From Leeuwenhoekiella palythoae (lineage in GTDB: Bacteria > Bacteroidota > Bacteroidia > Flavobacteriales > Flavobacteriaceae): a DNA stretch of 64,000 bases. Where the stretch lies: NCBI RefSeq assembly GCF_900130045.1, contig NZ_FQXT01000001.1, forward strand, positions 725,014 through 789,013. The letters run 5' to 3'. A model generated the notes under the pieces. The model saw only the letters and a list, made by a program, of their open reading frames with translations, made no database searches and was not told the origin of the DNA. Below, in pieces: positions 9,911-18,451 of this stretch; positions within the stretch are counted from its first letter, which is position 1; each line of letters starts with the position of its first letter. Position numbers and translations under genes: made by a program.

Positions 9911-12064
9911 ATGAAAAATACATTCTGGATCACCACAATCGTTTTTGCTTTAAGCCTCTATGGATGTAAACAAGAACAATATAAAGATGAAACCGCAGAT
10001 AACGCTATAAACCGAAAAGCGGTTGTCACCAGGCACAACGTGCACATTTCTGAAGTAGATACGCTTGCTTCGTTAACCGTGGGCAATGGTGCTTTTGCGT
10101 TTACAACAGATGTCACGGGGTTGCAAAGCTTTCCGGAATATTATCAAAGAGGAATTCCTTTAGGAACCTTGTCTGAGTGGGGTTGGAATGCTAAACCCAA
10201 CGATCAAGGCTATTCCTTTGAGGAAACCTTAAAAGACTATGATCAAAACGGAAGAAAAGTATCTTATGCCACGCAGGTAAAAAGCCCGCAACATGCCAAG
10301 GAAGCTGTTGAATTTTTTCGGTCAAATCCGCATCGGGTACATTTAGGAAATCTGGGGTTTGAACTCACCAAAAAGGATGGAACTCCGGTTAAACCGGAAG
10401 ACCTCAGCGACATGGATCAAACCTTAGATTTATGGACGGGCCTGCTCACCAGTTCGTTTGTTGTTGAAGGTATTCCTGTGCAAGTGAAAACCGCCAGCGC
10501 TCCAGATAGTGACGCCATCGCCGTTCAGGTAAATTCAGCCTTAATTGCAAGTGGCCAATTGAAAATACATCTGCGTTTTGCGGCCCCAACTGCTGCCTGG
10601 ACCGATTATGGCACGCAGTGGGAAAATCCAAAACATTATAAAAGCAGTATAGCAGCGCAAGATGATACTTCTGCCTTGATCGAACGTCAGTTGGATTCAC
10701 TGAACTATAAAGTTGCTCTAAATTGGGAAGGAACGGCCACAGTTTCTGAAAAGAAAGCACACTATTTTCTCGTGGAACCTACAGGAGACCAAATCGCATT
10801 AACCTGCACGTTTGCAGATTCAGAACCGAAAGGAAAGAACGCTACCGAAACCATTTTTAAAAATAGCGCAACAGCTTGGGAAAGCTATTGGTCTAATGGC
10901 GGAATTGTAGATTTCTCAGGAAGTACCAATCCGCGAGCAAACGAACTCGAGCGTCGTGTGGTGCTCTCCCAATACTTGACCAAAGCACAAACTGCCGGAA
11001 AAATGCCACCGCAAGAAACCGGACTTACGTATAACAGTTGGTATGGGAAGCCGCATTTGGAAATGCATTGGTGGCACGGGGTTCACTACGCACTTTGGGG
11101 CAGACCTCAATATTTAAAAAACACATTAAACTGGTATGAAAGTGCCTTTGATAATGCCAAAGCCCTGGCGGAACGTCAAGGATTCAAAGGTGCGAGGTGG
11201 CAAAAAATGACCGATCCGTACGGAGATGAAGGTCCTTCATCTGTAGGTGCTTTTCTGGTTTGGCAACAACCGCATTTCATCACCTTTGCCGAACTGCTTT
11301 ACCGGGCAGACTCTAGCAAAGCAACGCTCAACAAATACAAAGAACGCGTTTTTGCTACCGCAGATTTTATGGCTTCGTTTCCCGATTATGATAAAGAAAA
11401 TGATCGCTATGTATTGGGGCCACCGGTAATTCCTGCACAGGAGCGTTTTGAAAAGACCGAAACCTTCAATCCAACCTACGAACTCGCGTATTGGAATTGG
11501 GCGCTCAAAACCGCTTCAAGATGGAAAGAACGCGTTGGCGAATCTGTTCCTGAGCAATGGACGGAGGTTCTTGAGAAGCTTTCGGATTTGCCGGTTCAAG
11601 AGGATTATTATTTGGCCACAGAAAGCGCCACAGATTCCTACACCAACCCTGAGTTCTTAACCGATCATCCTTCGGTTTTTGGAGCCTATGGGATGCTCCC
11701 GGAAACGTCCTTACTCAACAAGGCTACGATGCGCAATACTTTTGATAAAGTTTGGGAAGTGTGGACATGGGAAGATACCTGGGGCTGGGATTTCCCGATG
11801 ACAGCGATGACCGCTGCGCGATTGGGAATGCCTGAAAAAGCTGTAGATGCCTTATTTATGGATGTACAAACCAACACCTATCTTAAAAATGGTCACAACT
11901 ATCAAGAAGAACGTTTAACGCTGTATATGCCCGGTAACGGCGGTTTGCTTACTGCGGTGGCGATGATGTGCGCGGGTTGGGATGGCTCAGAAACTAAAAA
12001 TCCCGGATTCCCAAAAGACGGAAGCTGGGATGTAAAATGGGAAGGCCTGGAACCGTTTTTCTGA
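9911..12064 (+). CDS. Unassigned putative (alpha/alpha)6-barrel glycosidase lipoprotein
   Basis: I do not recognise a named family with confidence. The N-terminus is a lipoprotein signal (LSLYGCKQE). A beta-sandwich-like domain follows, beginning near VTRHNVHISEVDTLASLTVGNGAFAF, a phrase resembling the start of GH65/GH95-type proteins. The C-terminal half is rich in Trp and acidic residues (YNSWYGKPHLEMHWWHGVHY, WQKMTDPYGDEGPSS, YWNWALKTASRW, TWGWDFPMTAMTAARLGM), as in (alpha/alpha)6 barrels with an acidic active site. It is the last gene of the forward pectin operon, four bases after the DUF4450 gene, so a role in rhamnogalacturonan side-chain or oligosaccharide cleavage is likely. Confidence 0.6.
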   Translation: MKNTFWITTIVFALSLYGCKQEQYKDETADNAINRKAVVTRHNVHISEVDTLASLTVGNGAFAFTTDVTGLQSFPEYYQRGIPLGTLSEWGWNAKPNDQGYSFEETLKDYDQNGRKVSYATQVKSPQHAKEAVEFFRSNPHRVHLGNLGFELTKKDGTPVKPEDLSDMDQTLDLWTGLLTSSFVVEGIPVQVKTASAPDSDAIAVQVNSALIASGQLKIHLRFAAPTAAWTDYGTQWENPKHYKSSIAAQDDTSALIERQLDSLNYKVALNWEGTATVSEKKAHYFLVEPTGDQIALTCTFADSEPKGKNATETIFKNSATAWESYWSNGGIVDFSGSTNPRANELERRVVLSQYLTKAQTAGKMPPQETGLTYNSWYGKPHLEMHWWHGVHYALWGRPQYLKNTLNWYESAFDNAKALAERQGFKGARWQKMTDPYGDEGPSSVGAFLVWQQPHFITFAELLYRADSSKATLNKYKERVFATADFMASFPDYDKENDRYVLGPPVIPAQERFEKTETFNPTYELAYWNWALKTASRWKERVGESVPEQWTEVLEKLSDLPVQEDYYLATESATDSYTNPEFLTDHPSVFGAYGMLPETSLLNKATMRNTFDKVWEVWTWEDTWGWDFPMTAMTAARLGMPEKAVDALFMDVQTNTYLKNGHNYQEERLTLYMPGNGGLLTAVAMMCAGWDGSETKNPGFPKDGSWDVKWEGLEPFF

Positions 12065-12268
12065 TTATGAATTAAAAATTCTGAATTACTGAATATATCA
12101 ATATCGGAAAAATTAGAAGGAATCATAGCTTCCTAAGGTTCAAAACAGTCGTAAAAAGCTCCAGAAGATTGGATTGATAGCAACGAAGAGCTGGAGTTGA
12201 TTCTTGAAGCATCTTTGATGAGAAGCTGAAACAAGTTCAGCATGACGACTCAAAAAACCTAAATGTTA

Positions 12269-12288
12269 GCGCGCGATTGCATCGCGTG
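12269..12288. repeat. Short GCGCGATTGCATCGCG hairpin repeat between convergent operons
   Basis: The sequence GCGCGATTGCATCGCG, able to fold back on itself, recurs at 52404-52420 and 53015-53034, and in an extended form at 33128-33168 and 51776-51818. Here it lies between the ends of two convergent operons. The 240-bp gap (12065-12304) also holds a CTGAAACAAGTTCAGCATGACG stretch containing the inverted pair CTGAA/TTCAG. No gene is seen there. Confidence 0.6.
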
Positions 12289-12304
12289 CTTGTATATAAA
12301 AACC

Positions 12305-13246
12305 TTACTTATCGAGAAACACCTCCTGAATCGCTTTCAATTCTTCAGTTGAAACCTGTATCGCTGTACCGTGACGTATACCGTCAGGAAAAGAAACCTG
12401 ATCAGAAATATCAGTCCAATTTTTTAAGTCGGTTGATTGTACAGCGCCGTATTGATGATCTGTATACTTATCAAAATACACCAACCACTTGCCATCCTTC
12501 TGAATCGCGGTAGGGCCTTCTGCCCAATACTTACCGGTGATGGGAGCGCTCGCTTCAGAATAAGGTCCGATCAAATGTTGCGCAGTAGCTACTTTTAAGT
12601 TCTTACGCGCAGGTTCACGAGTTTCATCTTTTAAGAACATCACATACTTTTCACCATCCCATTGAATCATTGCATCTATCGAGTTAAAACCGGGTTCGTA
12701 TAAGACTTTGGCCTTGGTAAACGCTTTAAAATCTTTGGTGATGGTATAATACATTCTGTGATTGTAACCGGCATCTTTTTCTGATTGCGTTTCCGGGAAC
12801 AGGCCGGGGATTGTGGTCGCCCAGTAGATCATATATTCATCATTTTGCGCATCATAGGTAATTTCCGGAGCCCAGCAGTTACGCGCTGTTTCCTCGTGCT
12901 GCATCACCGGGATGAGTTGCTGCTCAGACCAGTTGATCAAATCTTTAGAAAAAGCATAACCAATTCCACGTTCGGTCCAACCGGTGGTCCAAACCATATG
13001 ATAGACGCCGTCTCCACCTTTGATCACTGCAGGATCCCGCATTAATTTTTGCTCGCCAACTTCAGGTGTAAGAATCGATTGATCATCATTCAACGATTGC
13101 CAATGTAAGGCATCGGTACTGTAGGCTAAATGCAAACCGTCTTCTCCATTTCCTTTAAAATAGGTAAAAATATAGGCTGGATCTTGAGCTTTACACGAGG
13201 TGAAAGCTAAAGCTAGTATTAGACAAATAGAGAGGTTTTTGAGCAT
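12305..13246 (-). CDS. GH43-like five-bladed beta-propeller glycosidase lipoprotein
   Basis: The protein has a lipobox (AFTSCKAQ) and then a five-bladed beta-propeller of the GH43 type. The three expected acidic motifs are visible: LMRDPAVI (general base Asp), FNSIDAMIQWDG (pKa-modulating Asp) and WAEGPTAI (acid Glu). CWAPEITYD is another conserved blade motif. GH43 members commonly act on arabinose, xylose or galactose linkages; the subfamily and substrate cannot be set from sequence alone. It is the last gene of the reverse pectin operon. ATG codons at 13255 and 13246 are both possible starts; I prefer 13246 for a more compact signal peptide. A pair of inverted repeats lies between it and the esterase gene. 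Confidence 0.8.
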   Translation of the reverse strand: MLKNLSICLILALAFTSCKAQDPAYIFTYFKGNGEDGLHLAYSTDALHWQSLNDDQSILTPEVGEQKLMRDPAVIKGGDGVYHMVWTTGWTERGIGYAFSKDLINWSEQQLIPVMQHEETARNCWAPEITYDAQNDEYMIYWATTIPGLFPETQSEKDAGYNHRMYYTITKDFKAFTKAKVLYEPGFNSIDAMIQWDGEKYVMFLKDETREPARKNLKVATAQHLIGPYSEASAPITGKYWAEGPTAIQKDGKWLVYFDKYTDHQYGAVQSTDLKNWTDISDQVSFPDGIRHGTAIQVSTEELKAIQEVFLDK

Positions 13247-13289
13247 AGGTAACATGTGTATAGTTAATTTGGTTCGAAGCAGACCGTCC

Positions 13290-13353
13290 TCTCGAGCGTA
13301 GTCGAGAAGTTATTAATCTCATTTTATAATCATAAGGTCTCGACTGCGCTCGA
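13290..13353. repeat. Inverted pair of TCTCGACTRCGCTCGA-type repeats
   Basis: TCTCGAGCGTAGTCGAGA at 13290-13307 and TCTCGACTGCGCTCGA at 13338-13353 are nearly inverted copies of one another. Each can fold alone, and together they can form a longer hairpin. They sit between the esterase and GH43 genes of the reverse operon and could act as a processing or mRNA-stability element. Such repeats are common between genes in Flavobacteriia. Confidence 0.6.
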
Positions 13354-13393
13354 CCTGACACCTAGATGTTTAGCGTAAACTAATTGATGCCAT

Positions 13394-14338
13394 TTATTCA
13401 GTAATCAAGTCGTGCTTTTTCATCCAAAGGCTTAATGCTGCGGGCCAGGAATCGGCCGTGTGGGTGCCTCCCATTCCAAAACCGTGGCCGCCATCTTCGT
13501 ATAAATGCATTTCCGCAGGAACTCCGGCATCTTTCAATGCTAAGTAGTAGTTAATGCTGTTTTCTACAGGAACCGCATAATCATCGGTGGCGTGCGCCAG
13601 AAAAGCCATCGGGGTTTCGGGCGTTACTTGATACTCGCCGCTATACGCATACGCAGCGCCTCTGGAGGCTTTCTTCCCTAATAAATTATCCTTAGAACCC
13701 TGATGCGTAATACCATTTTGCATACTGATCACGGGATAGATCAACACCGAAAAATCGGGTTTTGCGGAAACGCCTTCGGTGGCATCATAAACCTTATCAG
13801 CATAATGCGTAGCTGCGGTTGATGCTAAATGCCCTCCCGCAGAAAAGCCCATGATTCCCACTTTTGAAGTATCAATTCCGTAAGTAGAGGCCTGCTCGCG
13901 CACATAGCGAATGGCACGCTGTACATCCTGTAGTGGCCCTATGCTTTTATCTTCCATAATCGCATCGCTGGGGAGTCTGTATTTCAATACAAAACCGGTT
14001 ACGCCTTGCTCGGCAAACCAGGCAGCAAGTTTGTAGCCTTCTTTATCAATCGCCAAATGACCATAACCACCACCCGGACAAATCACTACGGCAGTTCCGT
14101 TGGCCTTGACGGCTTCGGGCTCGTAAATGGTCAACGTAGGATCGGTAACCTTATCTACACCATACACCTGCCCGTTATCAGCGTGTTGTACTTCTTGATA
14201 GGCTGCATCGGTTTTACTGTTAGGAACTCCGTTTTCCCAAAGTTTGACTTCCTTTTGTGCGTGAAGACTGTTCATACTCACAAAACTAACGCCTAAAACC
14301 CATACGAATACCGAATAAACGGATTTATAATTCTTCAT
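13394..14338 (-). CDS. Secreted alpha/beta-hydrolase esterase of the pectin locus
   Basis: An export signal (ending SLHAQ, about residue 28) precedes an alpha/beta-hydrolase fold. Oxyanion motif CPGGGYGHLA lies at 87-96. The nucleophile is Ser166 in GFSAGGH, the acid is Asp252 or Asp253 in ATDDYAVP, and the base is His285 in DGGHGFG. Related proteins in polysaccharide loci are acetyl or other carbohydrate esterases, so removal of acetyl groups from rhamnogalacturonan is the likely task. The start codon lies inside the 3' end of the GH2 gene (14-bp overlap), suggesting translational coupling. The exact esterase family is not certain. Confidence 0.85.
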   Translation of the reverse strand: MKNYKSVYSVFVWVLGVSFVSMNSLHAQKEVKLWENGVPNSKTDAAYQEVQHADNGQVYGVDKVTDPTLTIYEPEAVKANGTAVVICPGGGYGHLAIDKEGYKLAAWFAEQGVTGFVLKYRLPSDAIMEDKSIGPLQDVQRAIRYVREQASTYGIDTSKVGIMGFSAGGHLASTAATHYADKVYDATEGVSAKPDFSVLIYPVISMQNGITHQGSKDNLLGKKASRGAAYAYSGEYQVTPETPMAFLAHATDDYAVPVENSINYYLALKDAGVPAEMHLYEDGGHGFGMGGTHTADSWPAALSLWMKKHDLITE

Positions 14339-17291
14339 AAAATTCTATTTCTACTATACGCAACTGCCCTTTGGCTGCTGCCGCTTTATCGTCTTTAAAT
14401 AAATCAAGTTCCTTATTGGGATCAACCTCAACAATATCATTAAAGCCATCTTCCTCCTTTTGAGCGCCGGCCAACTGCACCGTGATCTCATCAGTTTTTA
14501 CTGTTTTCAGAGGAATGGTGATATACCCAAGACTTTGCCAGGACTCGCCCTCAAAGAGGACTTCATCCCCTGCTAAAATACGTAAAGGATATTTTTTTCT
14601 GCGCCAACCGGTCAATTTAATCACGCATTCATTGACCTCAGCTTCTTTGGCTAAGGTATAGGTGATCCAACCGGTTTTTGCTTGACCGTCATTGCGCCAT
14701 TCGGTGAGTTCGTTATCATCATAACTCAGATACGGTTCATCTTCTTCATTAGCGGTTCGTGCCGAACGAATAAACACCGGCTTACGTTTCCATGAAAAAG
14801 AAAGTGTTTTGGGTGTAGGACCGCGGTCGAGATAAGATGACAAATCTGCTCCGGGTAATACATTTGCCAATCCGTTTTGGGTTTCAAATGCTTCGGAATC
14901 CAATTGTATAGAAGCATTTTTGATTCCGGAAGCTTTAGCTTTAATCTTGATGCTCCCGGCCTGCGTCGTAGATTGAATCATCACGCGATTTACACCATTT
15001 TCAACCGGAAGCACTTTCGACTGAATGTAATTATCAGGACCATCTGCAATACCACCCAGCCAGGTTGCCGGACCATCCAGTTCAAATTCGATCTTAGAAT
15101 TATCAATTGGACAACGCTGCCCGTCTTTATCGACCACTTCAACTTCAAAAAGGGCAACATCCGCACCATCAGCTTTAAATGGAAGTTGTGCTTCTAAACG
15201 CTTCAATCGTATGCTATGTGGTGTTCCTGCGGTGGTCTTTTCTGCTGTGCTCAGGATCCTTCCTTCGGCATCATAGCTCACGGCTTTGACACTACCGGTT
15301 TCAAACCTTAGATCTTCAAACGTAAACAGAAAACTGTAAGCTTTCTTACCAAAGCCTTGCGACGTTCCGTTGATAAAAAGTTCGACTTTTTCGCCGGTAG
15401 AAACCACATAAAAATCTTTTTGTGTGCCGGGTTGATAATTCCAATGCCCCAACATATGCGTGCCGTGCTCTTCTGTATCTACCCAGCCATTCCACATCAC
15501 CTGATGTGCAAAATAGCCGTCTTTAGGAATACGCATCGGGTCTACTTCCCCACTCGTACGGTAATTTTGTTCCCCGCGATAATGCGTGTTGGAGTCTGAA
15601 AAAATAATATTCACACCCCCCGAACTCACGCGGTGACCGGTTCCCGGGCGGGCTTCATAATAATCATGCCAGCGAATAACATCCTCGATCGCGTGCCGAT
15701 CCTGATTGTGATTGTAAGACGTTGCCGGTTCCCCTTTGTATAAAGGTCCGTCGCCTTCTTTATGAAAAGGTGGTGAAAACTCATCCCAATATTTGCGCAT
15801 CCCTTCATCCCGACTGTACTCAGTAGCCCACATCGGGATTCCTGCACTTTTATTGATGTAAAGCATCTCGCCACCATATTCTGCTTCACGGCTATCTAGC
15901 ATTTCACGCGAACCAATAGCACGCCCGCCATAGGGGTCGTAGGTATCGCGTAAGCTCTTCATCTCGGCCATATGCGCCTCACTAATGGACTCATTCCCGC
16001 TTTCATAAAACACAATACTGGGATTATTTCTATTGTAGATTATTGCGTCGCGCATCAGGTTGGTACGTTGTTTCCAATGGTCGCCTTGAGAATCTTTTTC
16101 GGCATCCCCGGCAGGCATCGCTTGGAGCAGGCCCACGCGATCGCAAGACTCGATATCCTGTTTCCACGGAGTCACGTGCATCCAACGTACAAGATTTCCG
16201 TTGCCTTCGACGATCATACGATTACTAAAATCACTCAACCACGCCGGGACAGACATCCCGATCGCCGGCCACTCATTACTGGTGCGCTGGGCATAGCCTT
16301 TCATTTGCAATACGCGATCGTTGAGATAAACTTTTCCTTCTTTGAATTCGGTCTTTCTAAAACCGGTTTGGGTACTGACTTCATCAATGACGTTACCATC
16401 AACTTTCAACATCGATTTAACCGTATACAAATACCCGTAACCCCAACTCCAAAAATTCAAATCATTGAGACGTTGTGCTGCGGAAACTATCGTGCGCTCC
16501 CCCGGTTTAAGACTAGTTTCCGCTCCCGTAAATTCAGCAACCTTTTTATTATCCAGGTCAAAAACAGCTACCGAATATTGAAAGGTTTTAGATGAGTCAT
16601 ATTCGTTTTTTACTTCAGATTCGACGTGCACAGTCGCTGAGGCCTGTGGAATATCAAAAGCCATAGCATAGACATAAACTCCCGTAGTTTCAAGATTTGA
16701 ATACAGCGGAAGCGTTTGATATAAGTTATCGGTAATGTGCAGAAATACGTTTTTAGGAATCCCGCCGTAGTTTGCATTAAAATTGATGTTATTCCACCTG
16801 TAGGTTGCATTAGTGCTGCGCTGACGGTAATGCCAATCATTGTCAATGCGCAAGGCAATAGAATTCTCCTTCCCGTCAAATACAACGATATCGCTAAGAT
16901 CTAAACCAAAAGCCATTACCCCGTTTTCGTGCAAACCTATCTGTTTCCCATTTACAAAAATGTCTCCACCTTGACGGATGCCTTCAAATTCTAAAAAGAT
17001 CTTTTGTCCCTTTGCCGCTTCCGGAAGTACAAAATTTTTACGGTACCAAACAATTCCTGTGCTGTGCTCATCAATGGATTTTAAAAAGGCCTCCTCTTGA
17101 TTGTACGCGTGCGGCAATGTTACCTCCGTCCATCCTTCGGTGTCAAAAGAAGTAGCCTCAGCACCTTCAATCTCACCGGTTTTAAACTGCCAATCGCTAT
17201 TGAAATTATAGGTTTGGCGCTGTGCAAAAAGGCTTTGCAGCGTAACTGCAAAGCCTAGTAGCATAAGTATATTTTTTAAGCGTTTAGGCAT
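14325..17291 (-). CDS. GH2 family glycoside hydrolase with C-terminal F5/8-type binding module
   Basis: Signal peptide (ending SLFAQ), then the GH2 jelly roll (residues about 30-190; HSTGIVWYRKNF, GGDIFVNGKQIG), an immunoglobulin-like domain, and the catalytic barrel. The acid/base is Glu434 in YESGNES and the nucleophile Glu491 in MWATEYS. Residues after about 850 (YLSYDDNELTEWRND, WITYTLAKEAEVNECVIKL) form a discoidin-like F5/8 type C module that may bind carbohydrate. GH2 enzymes of this layout are beta-galactosidases, beta-glucuronidases or alpha-arabinosidases; in a pectin locus beta-galactosidase on side chains is plausible. It lies between GH105 and the esterase in one reverse operon. 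Confidence 0.9.
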   Translation of the reverse strand: MPKRLKNILMLLGFAVTLQSLFAQRQTYNFNSDWQFKTGEIEGAEATSFDTEGWTEVTLPHAYNQEEAFLKSIDEHSTGIVWYRKNFVLPEAAKGQKIFLEFEGIRQGGDIFVNGKQIGLHENGVMAFGLDLSDIVVFDGKENSIALRIDNDWHYRQRSTNATYRWNNINFNANYGGIPKNVFLHITDNLYQTLPLYSNLETTGVYVYAMAFDIPQASATVHVESEVKNEYDSSKTFQYSVAVFDLDNKKVAEFTGAETSLKPGERTIVSAAQRLNDLNFWSWGYGYLYTVKSMLKVDGNVIDEVSTQTGFRKTEFKEGKVYLNDRVLQMKGYAQRTSNEWPAIGMSVPAWLSDFSNRMIVEGNGNLVRWMHVTPWKQDIESCDRVGLLQAMPAGDAEKDSQGDHWKQRTNLMRDAIIYNRNNPSIVFYESGNESISEAHMAEMKSLRDTYDPYGGRAIGSREMLDSREAEYGGEMLYINKSAGIPMWATEYSRDEGMRKYWDEFSPPFHKEGDGPLYKGEPATSYNHNQDRHAIEDVIRWHDYYEARPGTGHRVSSGGVNIIFSDSNTHYRGEQNYRTSGEVDPMRIPKDGYFAHQVMWNGWVDTEEHGTHMLGHWNYQPGTQKDFYVVSTGEKVELFINGTSQGFGKKAYSFLFTFEDLRFETGSVKAVSYDAEGRILSTAEKTTAGTPHSIRLKRLEAQLPFKADGADVALFEVEVVDKDGQRCPIDNSKIEFELDGPATWLGGIADGPDNYIQSKVLPVENGVNRVMIQSTTQAGSIKIKAKASGIKNASIQLDSEAFETQNGLANVLPGADLSSYLDRGPTPKTLSFSWKRKPVFIRSARTANEEDEPYLSYDDNELTEWRNDGQAKTGWITYTLAKEAEVNECVIKLTGWRRKKYPLRILAGDEVLFEGESWQSLGYITIPLKTVKTDEITVQLAGAQKEEDGFNDIVEVDPNKELDLFKDDKAAAAKGQLRIVEIEFYEEL

Positions 17292-17301
17292 CCCTTAAAT
17301 T

Positions 17302-18426
17302 TTAGTATTCTAAACGGTACAATTCGGCTCCTGCCAGCAGAAAGCACCCCAAACCATAGTCTTCAAAATCAGGGATCTTCTCATAAGATAGGGGCTGCCC
17401 GTCTTTTGGTTCTTTTCCGGTGGATTGTAACCAACCTAAAAAGCCATTCTCGTGAAGCGATTCTGAGACCATCGCATTCCAAGCTTTGGTAATTACCGGC
17501 AAGTACTTTTCACGGTCTAATAAATCGTTGTTGATTCCATAGGCGATTCCGTAGACAAATAAAGCCGTACCCGAAGTTTCTTTCCCTCCAAAATGTGTTG
17601 GGTCGTGCAAACTCACATTCCAAAACCCATCTTCGCGCTGTACTTTTACAAGGGCTTCGGCCATCGCCTGCAAGTCTTCAATATACTGCTCGCGGTGCGG
17701 AGCATCTTCAGGAATGATCGAAAGCGTCTTTGCCAACGCAGCGATCACCCAACCATTACCACGACTCCAATACGAGTCTTCTCCGTTAGGCTCAGTGTAC
17801 GGCGGATCAAAATCAGCGTCACGCCACCACAAACCATCTTCCGGATTGAACAAACCCTTTTCACCAATAACGTTGCGGCTTTCCATATACATCTCGTACA
17901 TCTTTTCAAAATAGCGCGCATCATTTTCCAGTACGCCCATTTTAGCAAAAACCGGCATTCCCATTTGTATGGCATCGATCCAATCCCAATCGCCATTTTG
18001 TGGTGTTACCAAAAACTTTTGCATACAGGCTCTGGTGTTCTTCAGCTTTTCAGGATCGGGTTGCAAATTGTACAAATCAATGTAAGTCTGCGCTGCATCA
18101 TAATCATCTGCATTACGGGTTTCATTTCCACTGCGGAAACCCCACTGATGAAAATCGGCCCAATCTAAAGCATATTGATAATATTCTTTTTTAGGGTAGA
18201 TCTCGTGCAAAGCCATCAAACCTTCATAATACACGCCGCGCGTCCAAATGTTACTCGGGCGTTCTTTATTGGTGATGATGGTTTTGCCTACATCAGGCCA
18301 TTTCTTCATAAAATACGCATTGGCAAGTTCCATTTTTGCGAGCACATCATCCCGATTGATTTGTTGCTGCGCCGCACAATTAAAGTTGAATGCTGCCAAA
18401 ACAGCTAAAACCAGTAGTTTTCTCAT
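17302..18426 (-). CDS. GH105 unsaturated rhamnogalacturonyl hydrolase
   Basis: The 374-residue protein is an (alpha/alpha)6 barrel of family GH105, which hydrates the double bond and releases the unsaturated galacturonic acid left by rhamnogalacturonan lyases. Signature segments are RPSNIWTRGVYYEGLMALH, ADDYDAAQTYIDLY, WDWIDAIQMGMPVFA with the presumed catalytic Asp151, and DSYWSRGNGWVIAALA. The N-terminus is a signal with a possible lipobox (FNFNCAAQ). It would act directly on the products of the PL11 lyase in this locus. It sits 10 bp before the GH2 start in the reverse operon. Confidence 0.93.
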   Translation of the reverse strand: MRKLLVLAVLAAFNFNCAAQQQINRDDVLAKMELANAYFMKKWPDVGKTIITNKERPSNIWTRGVYYEGLMALHEIYPKKEYYQYALDWADFHQWGFRSGNETRNADDYDAAQTYIDLYNLQPDPEKLKNTRACMQKFLVTPQNGDWDWIDAIQMGMPVFAKMGVLENDARYFEKMYEMYMESRNVIGEKGLFNPEDGLWWRDADFDPPYTEPNGEDSYWSRGNGWVIAALAKTLSIIPEDAPHREQYIEDLQAMAEALVKVQREDGFWNVSLHDPTHFGGKETSGTALFVYGIAYGINNDLLDREKYLPVITKAWNAMVSESLHENGFLGWLQSTGKEPKDGQPLSYEKIPDFEDYGLGCFLLAGAELYRLEY

Positions 18427-18451
18427 CTATATTCGTTTTATATCTCGTGAA

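Noticed and set aside
15972-16595. 207-codon open frame opposite the GH2 gene
   Set aside because: It lies wholly inside the GH2 catalytic domain, which is conserved; the antisense product has no recognisable domain.
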